A DNA stretch of 64,000 nt from Haloarcula salinisoli (GCF_019599405.1 NZ_RKLQ01000002.1:558001-622000), one strand, 5' to 3'; shown: positions 37,023 through 46,679, counted from the stretch's first letter. Numbers and translations: made by a program. Notes: generated by a model not told the origin, from the letters alone.

Positions 37023-38996
37023 CTAGTCGTCTGCGGGCGCAGCGCCGCCTTCCTCGTGCTGGGCCTTCGTGTGGGAGAGCTTCCCACCGGCGGCGAGGAT
37101 CTCGCGCTCTCGCTCGGAGGCGTCGAGGTAACCCGACGCTTCCCAGTCGTCGTTGACCCGGATGGTGAACTCCTCCTGGCCGGAGCGCACTGCGTCGGCG
37201 GCGTCGTCGACGATTTCGATGTCGTCGCCCTGTTCGATCTTCTCGTAGGTCTCCTCGTCGATTTCGAGCGGGACGATGCCGAAGTTGAAGAGGTTCGCCT
37301 TGTGGATACGGGCGAAGCTCTGTGCGAGCACCGTCTCGATGCCGAGATACATCGGGCACAGGGCCGCGTGTTCACGCGAGGAGCCCTGGCCGTAGTTCTC
37401 GCCGGCGACGAGGACGCCGCCGTCGGCGTCGAGCGCGCGCTGGGCGAACGTATCGTCCACTCGCGAGAGCGTGAACTCCGAGAGCTTCGGGACGTTCGAC
37501 CGGTACATCAGGATGTCCTGGGTGGCCGGGATGATGTGGTCCGTGGTGATGTTGTCCTCCATCTTCAGGAGGGCCTCACCGCCGACCTCGGTCTCGAGGG
37601 GGTCCTTCAGCGGCACGTCGCCGATGTTGGGGCCCTTGATGAGCTCGTCGTCGACGGCCTCGTCGGGCGCGATGAGGTCCGACTCGGAGTTGCCGATGTA
37701 CTGGTCGGGCATCTCCAGGCCGGGGGCCTCGAGGTCGCCGAGTTCGTCGGCGAGGTTCCGTGGGTCGACGATTTCGCCGGCGATGGCCGCCGCGGTGGCG
37801 ACCTCCGGCGAACAGAGGTAGACGTTGTCGTCCTCGATACCCGAGCGGCCCTCGAAGTTGCGGTTGAAGGTCCGCAGCGAGACCGAGTCGGAGGCGGGGA
37901 CGTGGCCGATGCCGATACAGGCACCACACGTCGCTTCCGAGAAGTTGACGCCGGCGGCCATCATCTCCGCGGTCCAGCCCTCACGGGCCAGCATCTCGGA
38001 GGCCTGCTTGGAGCCGGGGGCGACGATCATCTCGGTCGTCTTGTCGATGTTGCGCCCTTCGAGCATCTTCGCGCCGGGGAGGATGTCCTCGTAAGCGCCG
38101 TTGGTACAGGAGCCGATCATGACCTGGTCGACGTCGACGCCCTCGACTTCGCTGACCGGGACGACGTTGTCCGGCATGGAGGGCTTGGCGATGAGCGGTT
38201 CGATCTCCGAGAGGTCGACGACGATCTCGTCGGCGTACTCGGCGTCCTCGTCGGGGCCAATCTCGACGTACTCGTCTTCGCGGTCCAGTCGGCTGAGGTA
38301 GTCCTTCGTGTTCTCGTCGGTCGGGAAGATAGAGGAGGTCGCACCGAGCTCGGTCCCCATGTTGGTGATGGTGGTCCGCTCGGGGACAGTCAGCGTCTCG
38401 ACGCCGGGGCCGGTGTATTCCAGCACCTTGCCGACGCCGCCCTTGACCGTCAGCCGGCGGAGCAGCTCGAGGATGACGTCCTTGGCGGTGCCCCACTCGG
38501 GGAGTTCGCCTTCGAGGCGGACGTTGACGACTTCGGGCATCTCGATGTAGTAAGCGCCGCCACCCATCGCGACGGCGACGTCGAGCCCGCCCGACCCGAT
38601 GGCGAGTTCACCCAGCCCACCGGGCGTGGGCGTGTGCGAGTCCGAGCCCAGCATCGTCTTGCCGGGCGCGGCGAAGTTCTCCTTGTGGACGTTGTGACAG
38701 ATTCCGTTGCCCGGGCGCGAGAAGTGCGCGCCGAACGTGCCGGCTGCCGAGCGGAGGAAGCGGTGGTCGTCCGTGTTCTTGAAGTCGAACTGGTAGGTCT
38801 GGTGGTCGCAGTACTGCGCGGCCAGCTCCGTCTGAACCTCTTCGAGTCCAAGCGCCTCGAACTGCAGCCAGACGAGCGTTCCCGTCGTGTCCTGTGTGAG
38901 CACCTGGTCGATCTCGATACCGATCTCCTCGCCGGGGGTGAGTTCCCCTTCGACGAGATGGTCGTCGAGAATTTTTTCCGTGAGCGTCTGTCCCAT
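37023..38996 (-). CDS. acn: aconitate hydratase
   Basis: 657 aa. TCA-cycle interconversion of citrate and isocitrate using a [4Fe-4S] cluster. Seen: GSDSHTPTPGGLGELAIG (active site), MIGSCTNGAYED and FSEATCGACIGIG (cluster Cys), then the swivelling domain with ENYGQGSSREHAAL. The size matches archaeal/mitochondrial-like short aconitases. ATG 38996 (MGQTLTEKILDDHL) is chosen; an upstream in-frame ATG adds an unconserved tail. Divergent from the dCTP deaminase gene. Confidence 0.95.
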   Translation of the reverse strand: MGQTLTEKILDDHLVEGELTPGEEIGIEIDQVLTQDTTGTLVWLQFEALGLEEVQTELAAQYCDHQTYQFDFKNTDDHRFLRSAAGTFGAHFSRPGNGICHNVHKENFAAPGKTMLGSDSHTPTPGGLGELAIGSGGLDVAVAMGGGAYYIEMPEVVNVRLEGELPEWGTAKDVILELLRRLTVKGGVGKVLEYTGPGVETLTVPERTTITNMGTELGATSSIFPTDENTKDYLSRLDREDEYVEIGPDEDAEYADEIVVDLSEIEPLIAKPSMPDNVVPVSEVEGVDVDQVMIGSCTNGAYEDILPGAKMLEGRNIDKTTEMIVAPGSKQASEMLAREGWTAEMMAAGVNFSEATCGACIGIGHVPASDSVSLRTFNRNFEGRSGIEDDNVYLCSPEVATAAAIAGEIVDPRNLADELGDLEAPGLEMPDQYIGNSESDLIAPDEAVDDELIKGPNIGDVPLKDPLETEVGGEALLKMEDNITTDHIIPATQDILMYRSNVPKLSEFTLSRVDDTFAQRALDADGGVLVAGENYGQGSSREHAALCPMYLGIETVLAQSFARIHKANLFNFGIVPLEIDEETYEKIEQGDDIEIVDDAADAVRSGQEEFTIRVNDDWEASGYLDASEREREILAAGGKLSHTKAQHEEGGAAPADD

Positions 38997-39131
38997 AACG
39001 TCCGACAATCGACGGCGCGCGGGTATAAATCCCGCGTATCCCGCCCTATTTTTCATCATCCGACACCCCCCGACGGTTGTTTCTCAGGGTTCGAACAGCA
39101 GTGTTTTCGCAATGGGGGTGCCAGCGACGGT

Positions 39132-39596
39132 ATGTTCAAGAGTGGGCAGTTCGTGGCCGAGCGACTCGACGACCTCACTGGCGCACAGATTCAGCCAAAC
39201 GGCGTCGACCTTCGGCTGGGTGCGGTGTACGAACAGGTCGAACCCGGCCGTATCGGCCGGGAGGGCAAGACCGTCGGTGACCGGCGCGAGGTCGAGCCCG
39301 AGGACGGCGTCTACGCGCTCGACGTGGGCGGCTACATCGTCGAGTACGGCGACCGCGTGGTCATCCCGGAAGGCCACGTCGGCTTTCTCTACCCCCGGTC
39401 GTCGCTGTTGCGCAACTCCTGTATGCTGGATACGGCGGTGTGGGACGCGGGCTACGAGGGACGGGGTGAGGGGCTGCTGGAGGTTCACCATCCAATCGAA
39501 CTGGAAGCTGGCGCGCGCATCGCCCAGCTGGTCCTCGCCGAGGCGGCCCACGAGGGGACCTACGAGGGGAGTTATCAGGGAGAGAATCTGGAGTAG
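39132..39596 (+). CDS. dcd: dCTP deaminase / dUTPase family protein
   Basis: 154 aa of the trimeric dUTPase fold. Landmarks are QIQPNGVDLRLGAVYEQ, YIVEYGDRVVIPEGHVGFLYPRSSLLRN (motif with the conserved Arg-Ser-Ser) and DAGYEGRGEGLLEVHHPIEL. It prevents uracil incorporation by processing dCTP or dUTP; which substrate is used cannot be told. ATG 39132. Confidence 0.88.
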   Translation: MFKSGQFVAERLDDLTGAQIQPNGVDLRLGAVYEQVEPGRIGREGKTVGDRREVEPEDGVYALDVGGYIVEYGDRVVIPEGHVGFLYPRSSLLRNSCMLDTAVWDAGYEGRGEGLLEVHHPIELEAGARIAQLVLAEAAHEGTYEGSYQGENLE

Positions 39597-39911
39597 CGAG
39601 GAACCGAACGTAGTGAGGTTCCTCGAGGCGGAACGGGGAACGAAGTGACCCGTGGAGCAGAAGCGAGGCCGACCGAAGCGTGCCCGCGCTCGAAGCGACC
39701 CGTGAGCGCCGCGTAACGCGCTCGCCGTCGTGGTACCCCCTCCCATACCGTACTGCGAATTTAAATACCACCGACGAGTAATATCGGCTGCTGGTGGTGA
39801 TGTCGGGCGACTGGTGCCTCTGACAGCCCCCGTCTCGACTCGCCCCACATAGTCCGTTCGGCCGTCGCCGTTTGCCAGAGTTTTATATAAGTTGCAGTCG
39901 CAATCTGTTAC
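39597..39911 (+). repeat. hairpin family locus C and promoter of the next regulator
   Basis: CGAGGAACC and GGTTCCTCG (39597-39605 / 39617-39625) form a 9-bp perfect hairpin directly after the dcd stop. Further degenerate copies of the same GAAG/GAGC-rich vocabulary run to about 39730. A strong TATA box, TTTTATATAA, lies at 39881-39890, 22 nt before the GTG of the next gene. No gene otherwise. Confidence 0.6.
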
Positions 39912-40574
39912 GTGATAGTCACATTTCACATAGAGACAGGGTTCCTTCGAGAGGCCGCGGGGCGACTCCCCGACGGGGCCGTCTCGATACAGCGGCTGCA
40001 CCGCACCGAGGGTGGCTGTCGGGCGGCAGTCTGGGTCGACGTCGCCGACCGTGACACTGTCGACACGGCGCTGGCCGCCGACGACACCGCTGGCCCGACG
40101 TCACATCTGGGGCCGGAGGCAGAGGGTCACTGGTACGTTGTCACGACGGTCGACGAACCGCTCGACGCGATGAGTCGCGGGTTGCTGACCGCCGACGGGA
40201 TGCTGGTTCGGGCCGACCTCATCGAGGACGAATGGGTCGTTCAGGCCCGGTTCCCCGACCGAAGCTCCTTGCTTACGTTCCGCGAGGACCTCGTCGCCGA
40301 CGGCTTCGACGTGGAAGTCAAACAGATGCGCGAAGACGAGGACGAGGCGTCGACGCAGTTCGGTGTGACCGACCCACAGCGGGAGGTCCTGCTGCTCGCG
40401 CTGGAACGGGGCTACTACACGGTCCCACGCAACGCCTCGCTCTCGGACCTGGCCGCACAGCTGGACATCTCCAGTCAGGCCGCTTCCGAGCGGCTCCGGC
40501 GGGGGACCCAGACGCTCGTCGCGAACACGCTCGCCGCGCCCGCGCGCCCGTCTATCGGGTCACGACAGCACTGA
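39912..40574 (+). CDS. HTH_10 (bacterio-opsin activator-like) regulator
   Basis: 220 aa. The N-terminal Bat-associated sensing region (about 1-150) has no PAS or GAF domain. C-terminal HTH_10 at about 158-208: TDPQREVLLLALERGYYTVPRNASLSDLAAQLDISSQAASERLRRG. GTG start; TATA box 22-31 nt upstream implies a leaderless transcript. Target genes unknown. Confidence 0.85.
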   Translation: MIVTFHIETGFLREAAGRLPDGAVSIQRLHRTEGGCRAAVWVDVADRDTVDTALAADDTAGPTSHLGPEAEGHWYVVTTVDEPLDAMSRGLLTADGMLVRADLIEDEWVVQARFPDRSSLLTFREDLVADGFDVEVKQMREDEDEASTQFGVTDPQREVLLLALERGYYTVPRNASLSDLAAQLDISSQAASERLRRGTQTLVANTLAAPARPSIGSRQH

Positions 40575-40706
40575 AATCGGGACACGCAGCGGCCCTCGCT
40601 GTTGGGGGGACGGCCTCGGGGGGCCTCCAGCCACTGCTCTGTGGGCTGTTTCACGCTCTGAAACCGCTCGTACCACGTTATACGAGTAAGGTGTGTACAT
40701 CTGCAT

Positions 40707-40973
40707 ATGAAATCGGACAACGGAACAGTGTACATGATACGGGGTCACGAAGACGACGAGTGGGTCAGCCCCGAACCTGCAGAGGCCGTGATCACCGAGG
40801 CGCTGTTCGACGCCACCGGCCTCACCGAGGACGACATCGACTACATCGGCTCGTACGTCGACGCGGCGAAACTGCGCGCGGTCGTCGGCGAAGGCGACGA
40901 CGATACAATCACGTTCGACGTCGAGGGCAACGAGATAACGGTGACGGCCGGTGGCGACGTGACAGTGGCCTAA
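40707..40973 (+). CDS. HalOD1 output-domain protein
   Basis: 88 aa. Matches the haloarchaeal HalOD1 pattern: PAEAVITEALFDATGLTEDDIDYIGSYVDAAKLRAVV followed by ITFDVEGNEITVTAGGDVTV. Stand-alone HalOD1 domains are common output modules of unclear mechanism. It sits between an HTH_10 regulator and methylglyoxal synthase. Confidence 0.8.
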   Translation: MKSDNGTVYMIRGHEDDEWVSPEPAEAVITEALFDATGLTEDDIDYIGSYVDAAKLRAVVGEGDDDTITFDVEGNEITVTAGGDVTVA

Positions 40974-41018
40974 TCGCCATCCAGTACGCATATATCTCCC
41001 CACAGTGACGCCTCGCGT

Positions 41019-41405
41019 GTGACACGAGTCGCCCTCATCGCCCACGACGACGAGAAGTCGACGATGATAGACCTCGTCGAGGAGTACGAGGCCGTGCTGT
41101 CGAATTTCGACCTGGTCGCGACGGGCACGACCGGCCAGCGCATCAGGACGGAGACGGGGCTGGACGTCGAACGCAAGGAGAGTGGTCCTGTCGGCGGAGA
41201 CACTCAGATCGGCGCGGAGGTCGTCGAGGGCGAGGTCGACGGCGTCGTCTTCCTGCAGGACCCGATGACCGCCCAGCCACACGAGCCCGACATCGGCGCG
41301 CTGGTGCGTATCTGTGACGTTCACGACGTCCCGCTGGCGACGTGTCGGTCGGCCGGCGAGTACGTCATCGAGGGGCTCGCCCGCGACGCCGAATCGACCG
41401 ATTAG
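41019..41405 (+). CDS. mgsA: methylglyoxal synthase
   Basis: 128 aa. Converts dihydroxyacetone phosphate to methylglyoxal, a phosphate-releasing bypass of lower glycolysis. Seen: [17 protein letters not shown] (substrate loop with HDxKK-like HDDEK), [25 protein letters not shown] (GGDQQIGA-type motif) and [18 protein letters not shown] with the catalytic Asp. GTG start. Its last 4 nt overlap the convergent queC end. Confidence 0.93.
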   Translation: MTRVALIAHDDEKSTMIDLVEEYEAVLSNFDLVATGTTGQRIRTETGLDVERKESGPVGGDTQIGAEVVEGEVDGVVFLQDPMTAQPHEPDIGALVRICDVHDVPLATCRSAGEYVIEGLARDAESTD

Positions 41406-42103
41406 TCGCTGTAGTCGGGCCGCTGTTCGTACTCGATTGGGTCCTTTTCGCCCAGCGTCTGGAACGACTGCAGCCGGAACGCACAGGCGTCACAGGCCCC
41501 ACACGCGGGCTCGTCGCTCCGATAACAGCTCCACGTGTCTTCGTAGGCCACCCCGAGTTCCAGGCCGCGCTCGGCGATGTCGGTCTTCGACCACTCGACG
41601 AAGGGCGCGACCAGTGAGATATCGGTGTCGGGTTTCGTCCCAACGTCGACGACCTGCTGAAACGCCTCGAAGAAGGCGGGCCGGCAGTCGGGATACCCCG
41701 AGAAGTCCTCGCTGTGAGCGCCGATGAACACCGCCGTACAGTCGTTCGCTTCGGCGTAGGAAACGGCCATCGACAGCAGGTTCGCGTTGCGGAACGGGAC
41801 GTAGGAACTCGGAATCTCGTCGCTGTCGGTGTCGGCCTCCGCTACGTCCATCTCGTCGTCGGTCAGCGACGAGCCGCCGATTTGCTGGAGATGGCTCGTC
41901 TCGACGTGACAGAAGTCGGCCGCGTCGACGTGGTCGGCGAGCGCCCGGGCGCACTCGAACTCGCGCTGTTCGGTGTTCTGGCCGTAGCTCGTGTGCAGGA
42001 GATACAGCTCGTCGTAGCCGCGTGCCTGTGCCTCGTAGGCCGCCGTGGCGCTGTCCATGCCGCCGGAGGCGAGCACGACAGCGCGGTCGTTGGAAGTCGT
42101 CAT
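41402..42103 (-). CDS. queC: QueC, 7-cyano-7-deazaguanine (preQ0) synthase
   Basis: 233 aa. ATP-dependent PP-loop [22 protein letters not shown], and zinc Cys cluster [18 protein letters not shown]. Makes preQ0, which in archaea is inserted into tRNA position 15 for archaeosine. Last gene of queD-queE-queC, 15 nt after queE. Confidence 0.95.
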   Translation of the reverse strand: MTTSNDRAVVLASGGMDSATAAYEAQARGYDELYLLHTSYGQNTEQREFECARALADHVDAADFCHVETSHLQQIGGSSLTDDEMDVAEADTDSDEIPSSYVPFRNANLLSMAVSYAEANDCTAVFIGAHSEDFSGYPDCRPAFFEAFQQVVDVGTKPDTDISLVAPFVEWSKTDIAERGLELGVAYEDTWSCYRSDEPACGACDACAFRLQSFQTLGEKDPIEYEQRPDYSD

Positions 42104-42118
42104 GGTAGCAAAAGTCAG

Positions 42119-42892
42119 TCAGGTGCCCGGCGCGTCGTTCCAGAGGTCCACGTGGAGCCGCGGCGTGTACCGGTAGCCATACTCCAGGGCCAGGTCCGCG
42201 ACGACGCGGCGGCTCTCGTCCAGCTGGTCGCGGGTCTGTCCTTCCGGCATCAGCAGGACCGCCTCGTCGGGGACGGGCACGTCGGCCGCCCCGCGAACGT
42301 CGTCGACCAGCGCCTCGATTTCGGCCATATCCTCGGGTCCGGTGACGACGAACTTCAGCTGGGTGTCGTATCGCTCGACGAACCCGGCCAGCACGTCCAC
42401 GTCGAGCCGGCGGTCCTCGTGGCGCTTGGCCCACTCGCCGTCGCCCTTCGGGTCCCGCTCGGGGGTGGGCGTGCTGGATTCGAGCTTCGGGCTCACGCTC
42501 GCCAGGTCGATGGGGGCGTCGACGGGAATGGTGCCGTTGGTCTCGACGGTGGTGTGGTAGCCCCGGTCGGCGAGTGCCTCCAGCAGGTCCACGCTTTTCT
42601 CGTGGACCAGCGGTTCGCCGCCGGTCAACACCACGTGGTCGGCGTCGTACTCGGCCACGGCGGTGACGATATCGTCGACGCCGTACCAGTCGCCCGTGGG
42701 CTCCCAGGAGGTGTGGTAGGAATCACAGAACCAGCACCGGAGGTTACAGCCGCTCGTGCGGACGAAAACCGAGGGGACGCCCGCTAGCTGCCCCTCGCCC
42801 TGCAGCGAGCAGAACAGCTCGTTGATGGGGAGGGCGTCGGCGCTTCGCTCGACAGCCTCGTCCAGCCCGTCGGTGTCGCTTGCGACCGGCAT
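42119..42892 (-). CDS. queE: QueE, 7-carboxy-7-deazaguanine synthase
   Basis: 257 aa radical SAM enzyme. Shows the N-terminal LPINELFCSLQGEGQLAGVPSVFVR, then the cluster motif CNLRCWFCD (C-x3-C-x2-C) and TGGEPLV. Converts carboxytetrahydropterin to 7-carboxy-7-deazaguanine. ATG shares one base with the queD stop. Confidence 0.94.
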   Translation of the reverse strand: MPVASDTDGLDEAVERSADALPINELFCSLQGEGQLAGVPSVFVRTSGCNLRCWFCDSYHTSWEPTGDWYGVDDIVTAVAEYDADHVVLTGGEPLVHEKSVDLLEALADRGYHTTVETNGTIPVDAPIDLASVSPKLESSTPTPERDPKGDGEWAKRHEDRRLDVDVLAGFVERYDTQLKFVVTGPEDMAEIEALVDDVRGAADVPVPDEAVLLMPEGQTRDQLDESRRVVADLALEYGYRYTPRLHVDLWNDAPGT

Positions 42893-43341
42893 CAGCGGGT
42901 ACAGAGTTCGCTGGTCTCCCGCACCGTCACGCGGACGTCCGAGACGGTGTCGGGGAGCCGGTCGGTCAGTCGCGATTCCAGCACGGTGGCCATCACCTCC
43001 GCCGTCGGCGGGTGGTCAAGCACCACCAGCGCGTTGCCGTCGCCGCTCGCCTCGAAGGCCTCGACCAGCGGGTCGCCGTCCTCGACCAGGAAGCGGTGGT
43101 CCCACTCGTCGATGACGTTCGTCACCTCGCCCTTGTCGACGACCCACCCTTCCTCGGTGAGTTCGCCCGAGAGGCGGACGGTGACCTCGTAGTTGTGGCC
43201 GTGGGGGCGCGAGCACTTCCCGTCGTGGTGCATGAGCCGGTGACCCGCCGAGATGCGGATGGGCCGGTCGCCGCCGACGACGAGCTCTCGCTCACCCGCC
43301 GCGGCGACTGGGTCCGCCGACTGGGATATTCTCTGGGGCAT
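42892..43341 (-). CDS. queD: QueD, 6-carboxytetrahydropterin synthase
   Basis: 149 aa PTPS family. Zinc His residues in SAGHRLMHHDGKCSRPHGHNYEV, the catalytic Cys in GKCSRPHGH, and WDHRFLVEDGDPL. The family-typical C-terminal Glu-containing part is present. First gene of the preQ0 operon, divergent from the next ORF. Confidence 0.94.
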   Translation of the reverse strand: MPQRISQSADPVAAAGERELVVGGDRPIRISAGHRLMHHDGKCSRPHGHNYEVTVRLSGELTEEGWVVDKGEVTNVIDEWDHRFLVEDGDPLVEAFEASGDGNALVVLDHPPTAEVMATVLESRLTDRLPDTVSDVRVTVRETSELCTR

Positions 43342-43418
43342 ATCCAGTGATTATCGGACGGCGGCATAAGTCGTTCGGCAGGCCCGGACCGTGAGAATTT
43401 GGCACAAACGATAGGACG

Positions 43419-44132
43419 ATGGAGTCCACAGAGGCGTCTATGACCCGAGACGCCGTGGAGGCGGGGTTCGAGCGCTACCTCTCGGACCTCGTCGACGAGA
43501 CGTACGAGGCCTTCGACGTGGCGGCCGTGCTCCGGGGGTCCCGAAGCGGCAGTTCCCGCGCGGTGAGCAAGCTCCTGAAGAACAGCCGGCCGCTGGAACG
43601 ACACGTCGTTCGCCCGAAGCTCCGCGAGTACCAGCGGACCATCCTCCGGCAGTTCGACCCGGTACTGGACTACGCCGCCGACACCGAGTCGGACTTTGGG
43701 GCCTACGCCGACGAGGTGCTCGCCCGGGACCTCTACTGGGATACGCTCAGGCGGGATATCCGGAGCGAGCGCCGCGAGGAAATCAGGGAGCGGCTGCTGG
43801 CCCGCCAGCGGGCCTTCGGCGACGCCCTCGCGCCGCTGGTGGCGACCGACAGCGACGACTTCTTCGGGGCTGTGGTCGCGGCCTACGACCGCGAGGCGGC
43901 GCTGTCGATGGTCGAAGAGCACTTCGTGTTCACGACGCCGCTGCAGGAGGAACGCGAGGCCTTCGCCTTCGAACTGGCTATCGACCCCGGTGACGTCCTG
44001 GGCGGGCTCGCCCGGGCGCTCCCGAACCTGGAAGTCGATTTCACTGACGAGGCGCTGCGGTCGATGCGCCAGGCCGAGAAGCGGGTCATCCCGAAGGCGA
44101 AGACGGACATCGAGCAAGCATACGAGGAGTGA
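43419..44132 (+). CDS. conserved haloarchaeal protein of unknown function
   Basis: 237 aa from ATG 43419, or 230 from ATG 43440 (MTRDAVEAGF). Mostly helical and charged. Recurrent features are VDETYEAFDVAAVLRGSRSGSSRAVSKLL, a basic stretch RRDIRSERREEIRERLLARQ, and EEHFVFTTPLQEEREAFAFEL. No known domain is recognised. Convergent with the DICT gene, 10 nt apart. Confidence 0.7.
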   Translation: MESTEASMTRDAVEAGFERYLSDLVDETYEAFDVAAVLRGSRSGSSRAVSKLLKNSRPLERHVVRPKLREYQRTILRQFDPVLDYAADTESDFGAYADEVLARDLYWDTLRRDIRSERREEIRERLLARQRAFGDALAPLVATDSDDFFGAVVAAYDREAALSMVEEHFVFTTPLQEEREAFAFELAIDPGDVLGGLARALPNLEVDFTDEALRSMRQAEKRVIPKAKTDIEQAYEE

Positions 44133-44142
44133 CGCATACGTC

Positions 44143-44847
44143 TCATTCGACGGCGTTGAACGCCTCGGCGACGAGCGCCTCGTTGTACGTCCACAGGCCC
44201 TGATAGCGACCGTCGTCGGTCTCGCGGGCGATGAGCGCGCAGTTCTGGGCGCCGCTGTCGCCGTCGTCGAACAGGATGAACCAGTAGCGGTCGAGCTCCC
44301 CGTTTTCCGTGTGGAGCCGGACCGACGTGTCGGAAAGCGGGTCGCCATCGACCCCGCCCGGGACGTACAGATGGATGTCGATATCGGTCGTCGACAGCTC
44401 CTGGTAAACGGTCCGCTGTGCCTCGAACGCGTCGGCGCGCTGGAAGCCGGCGTGGAGGCGGCCGCGGCCAGTGCGCCACGCCCGGTCTTCCAGCTCACGG
44501 GAAGTCGCAAGCAGCTGCCGGCGGTCAAGCGAGACGAAGACGGTGTCGTCGAGCAGTTCGTACACGATACGGTGTTTCCGGGCGAGCGAGTCCAGGTCCT
44601 CCGGGCGGCGAATCGGCGGGGTGAGAAACGAAAGCAGGTCCGCGAGCGAAATCGCCCCCTGGAACTCCCCGCCGTCTCTGACGACGACGAAGGCCTCGCT
44701 ACTGATAGCCGGGAGCTGCCGGTGGTCGATGGTCAGATTGCGCGTCGCCAGCGCGTCCGCGAGTTCGCTCCCGCTGTCGTCGGGCGCGTAGACGATGACT
44801 CGCTTTTCCCGGCTGGCGACGTCCGAGAGAATCTGCCCGAAGCTCAT
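44143..44847 (-). CDS. DICT sensory domain protein
   Basis: 234 aa. The N-terminal half fits the DICT domain found with diguanylate cyclases and two-component systems: MSFGQILSDVASREKRVIVYAPDDSGSELADAL, IDHRQLPAISSEAFVVVRDGGEFQGAISL, and FLTPPIRRPEDLDSL. ATG 44847 shares one base with the upstream DUF7344-like stop. The pair is widespread in haloarchaea and presumably links an unknown signal to transcription. Confidence 0.82.
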   Translation of the reverse strand: MSFGQILSDVASREKRVIVYAPDDSGSELADALATRNLTIDHRQLPAISSEAFVVVRDGGEFQGAISLADLLSFLTPPIRRPEDLDSLARKHRIVYELLDDTVFVSLDRRQLLATSRELEDRAWRTGRGRLHAGFQRADAFEAQRTVYQELSTTDIDIHLYVPGGVDGDPLSDTSVRLHTENGELDRYWFILFDDGDSGAQNCALIARETDDGRYQGLWTYNEALVAEAFNAVE

Positions 44848-45245
44848 CAGGCGGGTTCGTTCTCCGCAACCGCCGAGTCGTACTCCCCGGCGAACGCCAC
44901 CAGCTCCTCGACCGGCTCCGGATAGGTGGTTCGCGCTATCTCCTCGTCCTCGCAGGTGACCAGCCCGGCATCGGCAAGCAGCGGGAGGTGAGCGTGGACG
45001 AGTTCTATCTTGACCTTCGCCCACTCGTCGGGCCCCGCGGGCCCGTCAGCGGTGCTCTGCCAGCCGACGAGAACGTCGGTGAGTTCGTCTATCGTCATCG
45101 TCGACTGGGCCGGCAACGCCGCCAGTAGACGACGGCGTTTGCTGCTGGCCAGCGCCTTGAAGAGTTCGTCGAGCGGCGGGTAGTCGACATCACTACTGCT
45201 GGCGGAAAAATCCAGCCCGGTCAGTTGGTTTTCTGGGGCGGTCAT
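44847..45245 (-). CDS. winged-helix DUF7344-like regulator
   Basis: 132 aa. HTH core LFKALASSKRRRLLAALPAQSTMTIDELTDVLV ... VELVHAHLPLLADAGLVTCEDEEIARTTY. Probably the DNA-binding partner of the DICT protein encoded directly downstream. An ATTC-AAAAA-GAAT inverted repeat at 45289-45301 and tatatg at about 45281 mark the promoter region. Confidence 0.78.
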   Translation of the reverse strand: MTAPENQLTGLDFSASSSDVDYPPLDELFKALASSKRRRLLAALPAQSTMTIDELTDVLVGWQSTADGPAGPDEWAKVKIELVHAHLPLLADAGLVTCEDEEIARTTYPEPVEELVAFAGEYDSAVAENEPA

Positions 45246-45502
45246 GGTATCGTTGTCTCCGTTTTGACCGACACCGCTAATATATGTTATTCAAAAAGAA
45301 TCATTGACTTGCCGACCTACTGGTGGCAGATAGTTACGGACATCTCACCAGTACTGTAGAGGGCAGTCGGCGTGAACGAAAGTTTCTGTACGTCTTGGGT
45401 AGAATGTCGACATCGAGTGTGGAACAAAATAGTCTAGCGGAAAGGACCGGAAAAATGTGCAGTGCGCGCCCGATAGAGTGGTGAAACGAAACCGACGCCA
45501 GC

Positions 45503-46084
45503 TTACGGGGATTCGCTCGTCTCGAGCGTGAACTCTTCGGTGGGGTAGGCCACACAGGTCAGACAGTAGCCCTCCTCCATGTCGTCGTCCATCAGCGAAT
45601 CGTTCTGGCTGTGGCGGATGTACTCCTCAGCGGGCCCGTCGGTGATCTGGCCGGCACAGGAGATACACTGCCCCTCGCGGCAGGCGTAGGGGAGGTCCCA
45701 CCCTTCCTCTTCGCCGGCCTCGAGCAGGTTCTCGTTGTTGGCGACCTCGATGGTCTCGCCCTCCTTCGCGAACTCGATTTCGTAGTACTCGACCTCGTCG
45801 TCGGCGATGGCGTCGGGGTCGAAGCCGGCTTCCTCTTCTTCCTCCTCGGACTCGCCGAGTTCGCCCTCGGCCTCGCCGGCCGGAATCGCCGCCGCGCTGC
45901 CGCCACCGATACCGCGGTTGTACGGCTCCGGGAAGTCAGTCTCCGGAACCGTCGCGGCCCGCTGTTCGAGGACCTCCTGCGAGATGTCCTCCGGTGCCTC
46001 CCAGCCAGTCCCCTTCGCGTAGTGTAGGGCTACGACGATGAGGGTAAGCGTGAGCCCGGAGAGGACGCCTACGAATGATACCAT
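45503..46084 (-). CDS. membrane-anchored [2Fe-2S] ferredoxin
   Basis: 193 aa. One N-terminal helix (about 4-21), an acidic linker (about 70-100) and a plant-type ferredoxin domain with Cys135, Cys140, Cys143 and Cys174 (C-x4-C-x2-C-x30-C). It differs from the soluble haloarchaeal ferredoxin by the anchor and by the missing N-terminal acidic insert. Electron partner unknown. Confidence 0.9.
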   Translation of the reverse strand: MVSFVGVLSGLTLTLIVVALHYAKGTGWEAPEDISQEVLEQRAATVPETDFPEPYNRGIGGGSAAAIPAGEAEGELGESEEEEEEAGFDPDAIADDEVEYYEIEFAKEGETIEVANNENLLEAGEEEGWDLPYACREGQCISCAGQITDGPAEEYIRHSQNDSLMDDDMEEGYCLTCVAYPTEEFTLETSESP

Positions 46085-46201
46085 ATCGGTGGCTTTGGAG
46101 TACTGATTTAATTAGCTGTTGTTTTTTCGGCCACAGCGTCGGCCGATGGCAGACCAGCCGCTATCCGAAACGCTTTATTTCGGGTTTTGAAATCCATATT
46201 T

Positions 46202-46630
46202 ATGGGGTTCAGAGAACAGTGGGCCGAACTCGGTACAGGTGTGAAGGTTATCATCGGGCTCGTGCTTCTCGTCGGCCTGATCCCGCTCCTGGTTATCCTC
46301 GCGGCGATAGTCGCCTCGTTCGTGCTCGGATTCGGTAGCGGCGGCGAGGCTGCGGCGGCCCCACAGGCTTCGTGGGGATACGAGTACAACGAGACGAACG
46401 AATCGTCGGGTAAACTCACTATCATCCACGAGGGGGGCGACTCCATCGAGGTGTCGAAGCTCACCGTGGAAGTCGGGTCAGACACTGTCGACTGGGACGC
46501 CGATTCAGAGCGGATCAGTGTCGGTGACAGCACCACAGTCGAGGCCGGACCTGACGAGGTTGTCAGAGTCGTGTGGAGAAGTGGCGGAGAGGAGACGATT
46601 ATCGGAGAGTGGGACGGACAGGGCTACTGA
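46202..46630 (+). CDS. pilin-like secreted or anchored protein
   Basis: 142 aa. Hydrophobic helix at about 15-43 without a clear class III cleavage motif. Then a beta domain APQASWGYEYNETNESSGKLTIIHEGGDSIEVSKLTV typical of the C-part of haloarchaeal type IV pilins. ATG 46202 follows a TATA-like gctttattt by about 22 nt. The absence of the usual prepilin site makes pilus assembly uncertain. Confidence 0.7.
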   Translation: MGFREQWAELGTGVKVIIGLVLLVGLIPLLVILAAIVASFVLGFGSGGEAAAAPQASWGYEYNETNESSGKLTIIHEGGDSIEVSKLTVEVGSDTVDWDADSERISVGDSTTVEAGPDEVVRVVWRSGGEETIIGEWDGQGY

Positions 46631-46679
46631 GTAACGGGCACTAGCTCTCACGATGTTAGGCGGCACTACACGCGATGGT

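Noticed and set aside
37056-39131. Long plus-strand open frame over the aconitase gene, joined in frame to dcd
   Set aside because: Only the part from ATG 39132 matches a family; the rest is the antisense shadow of aconitase.
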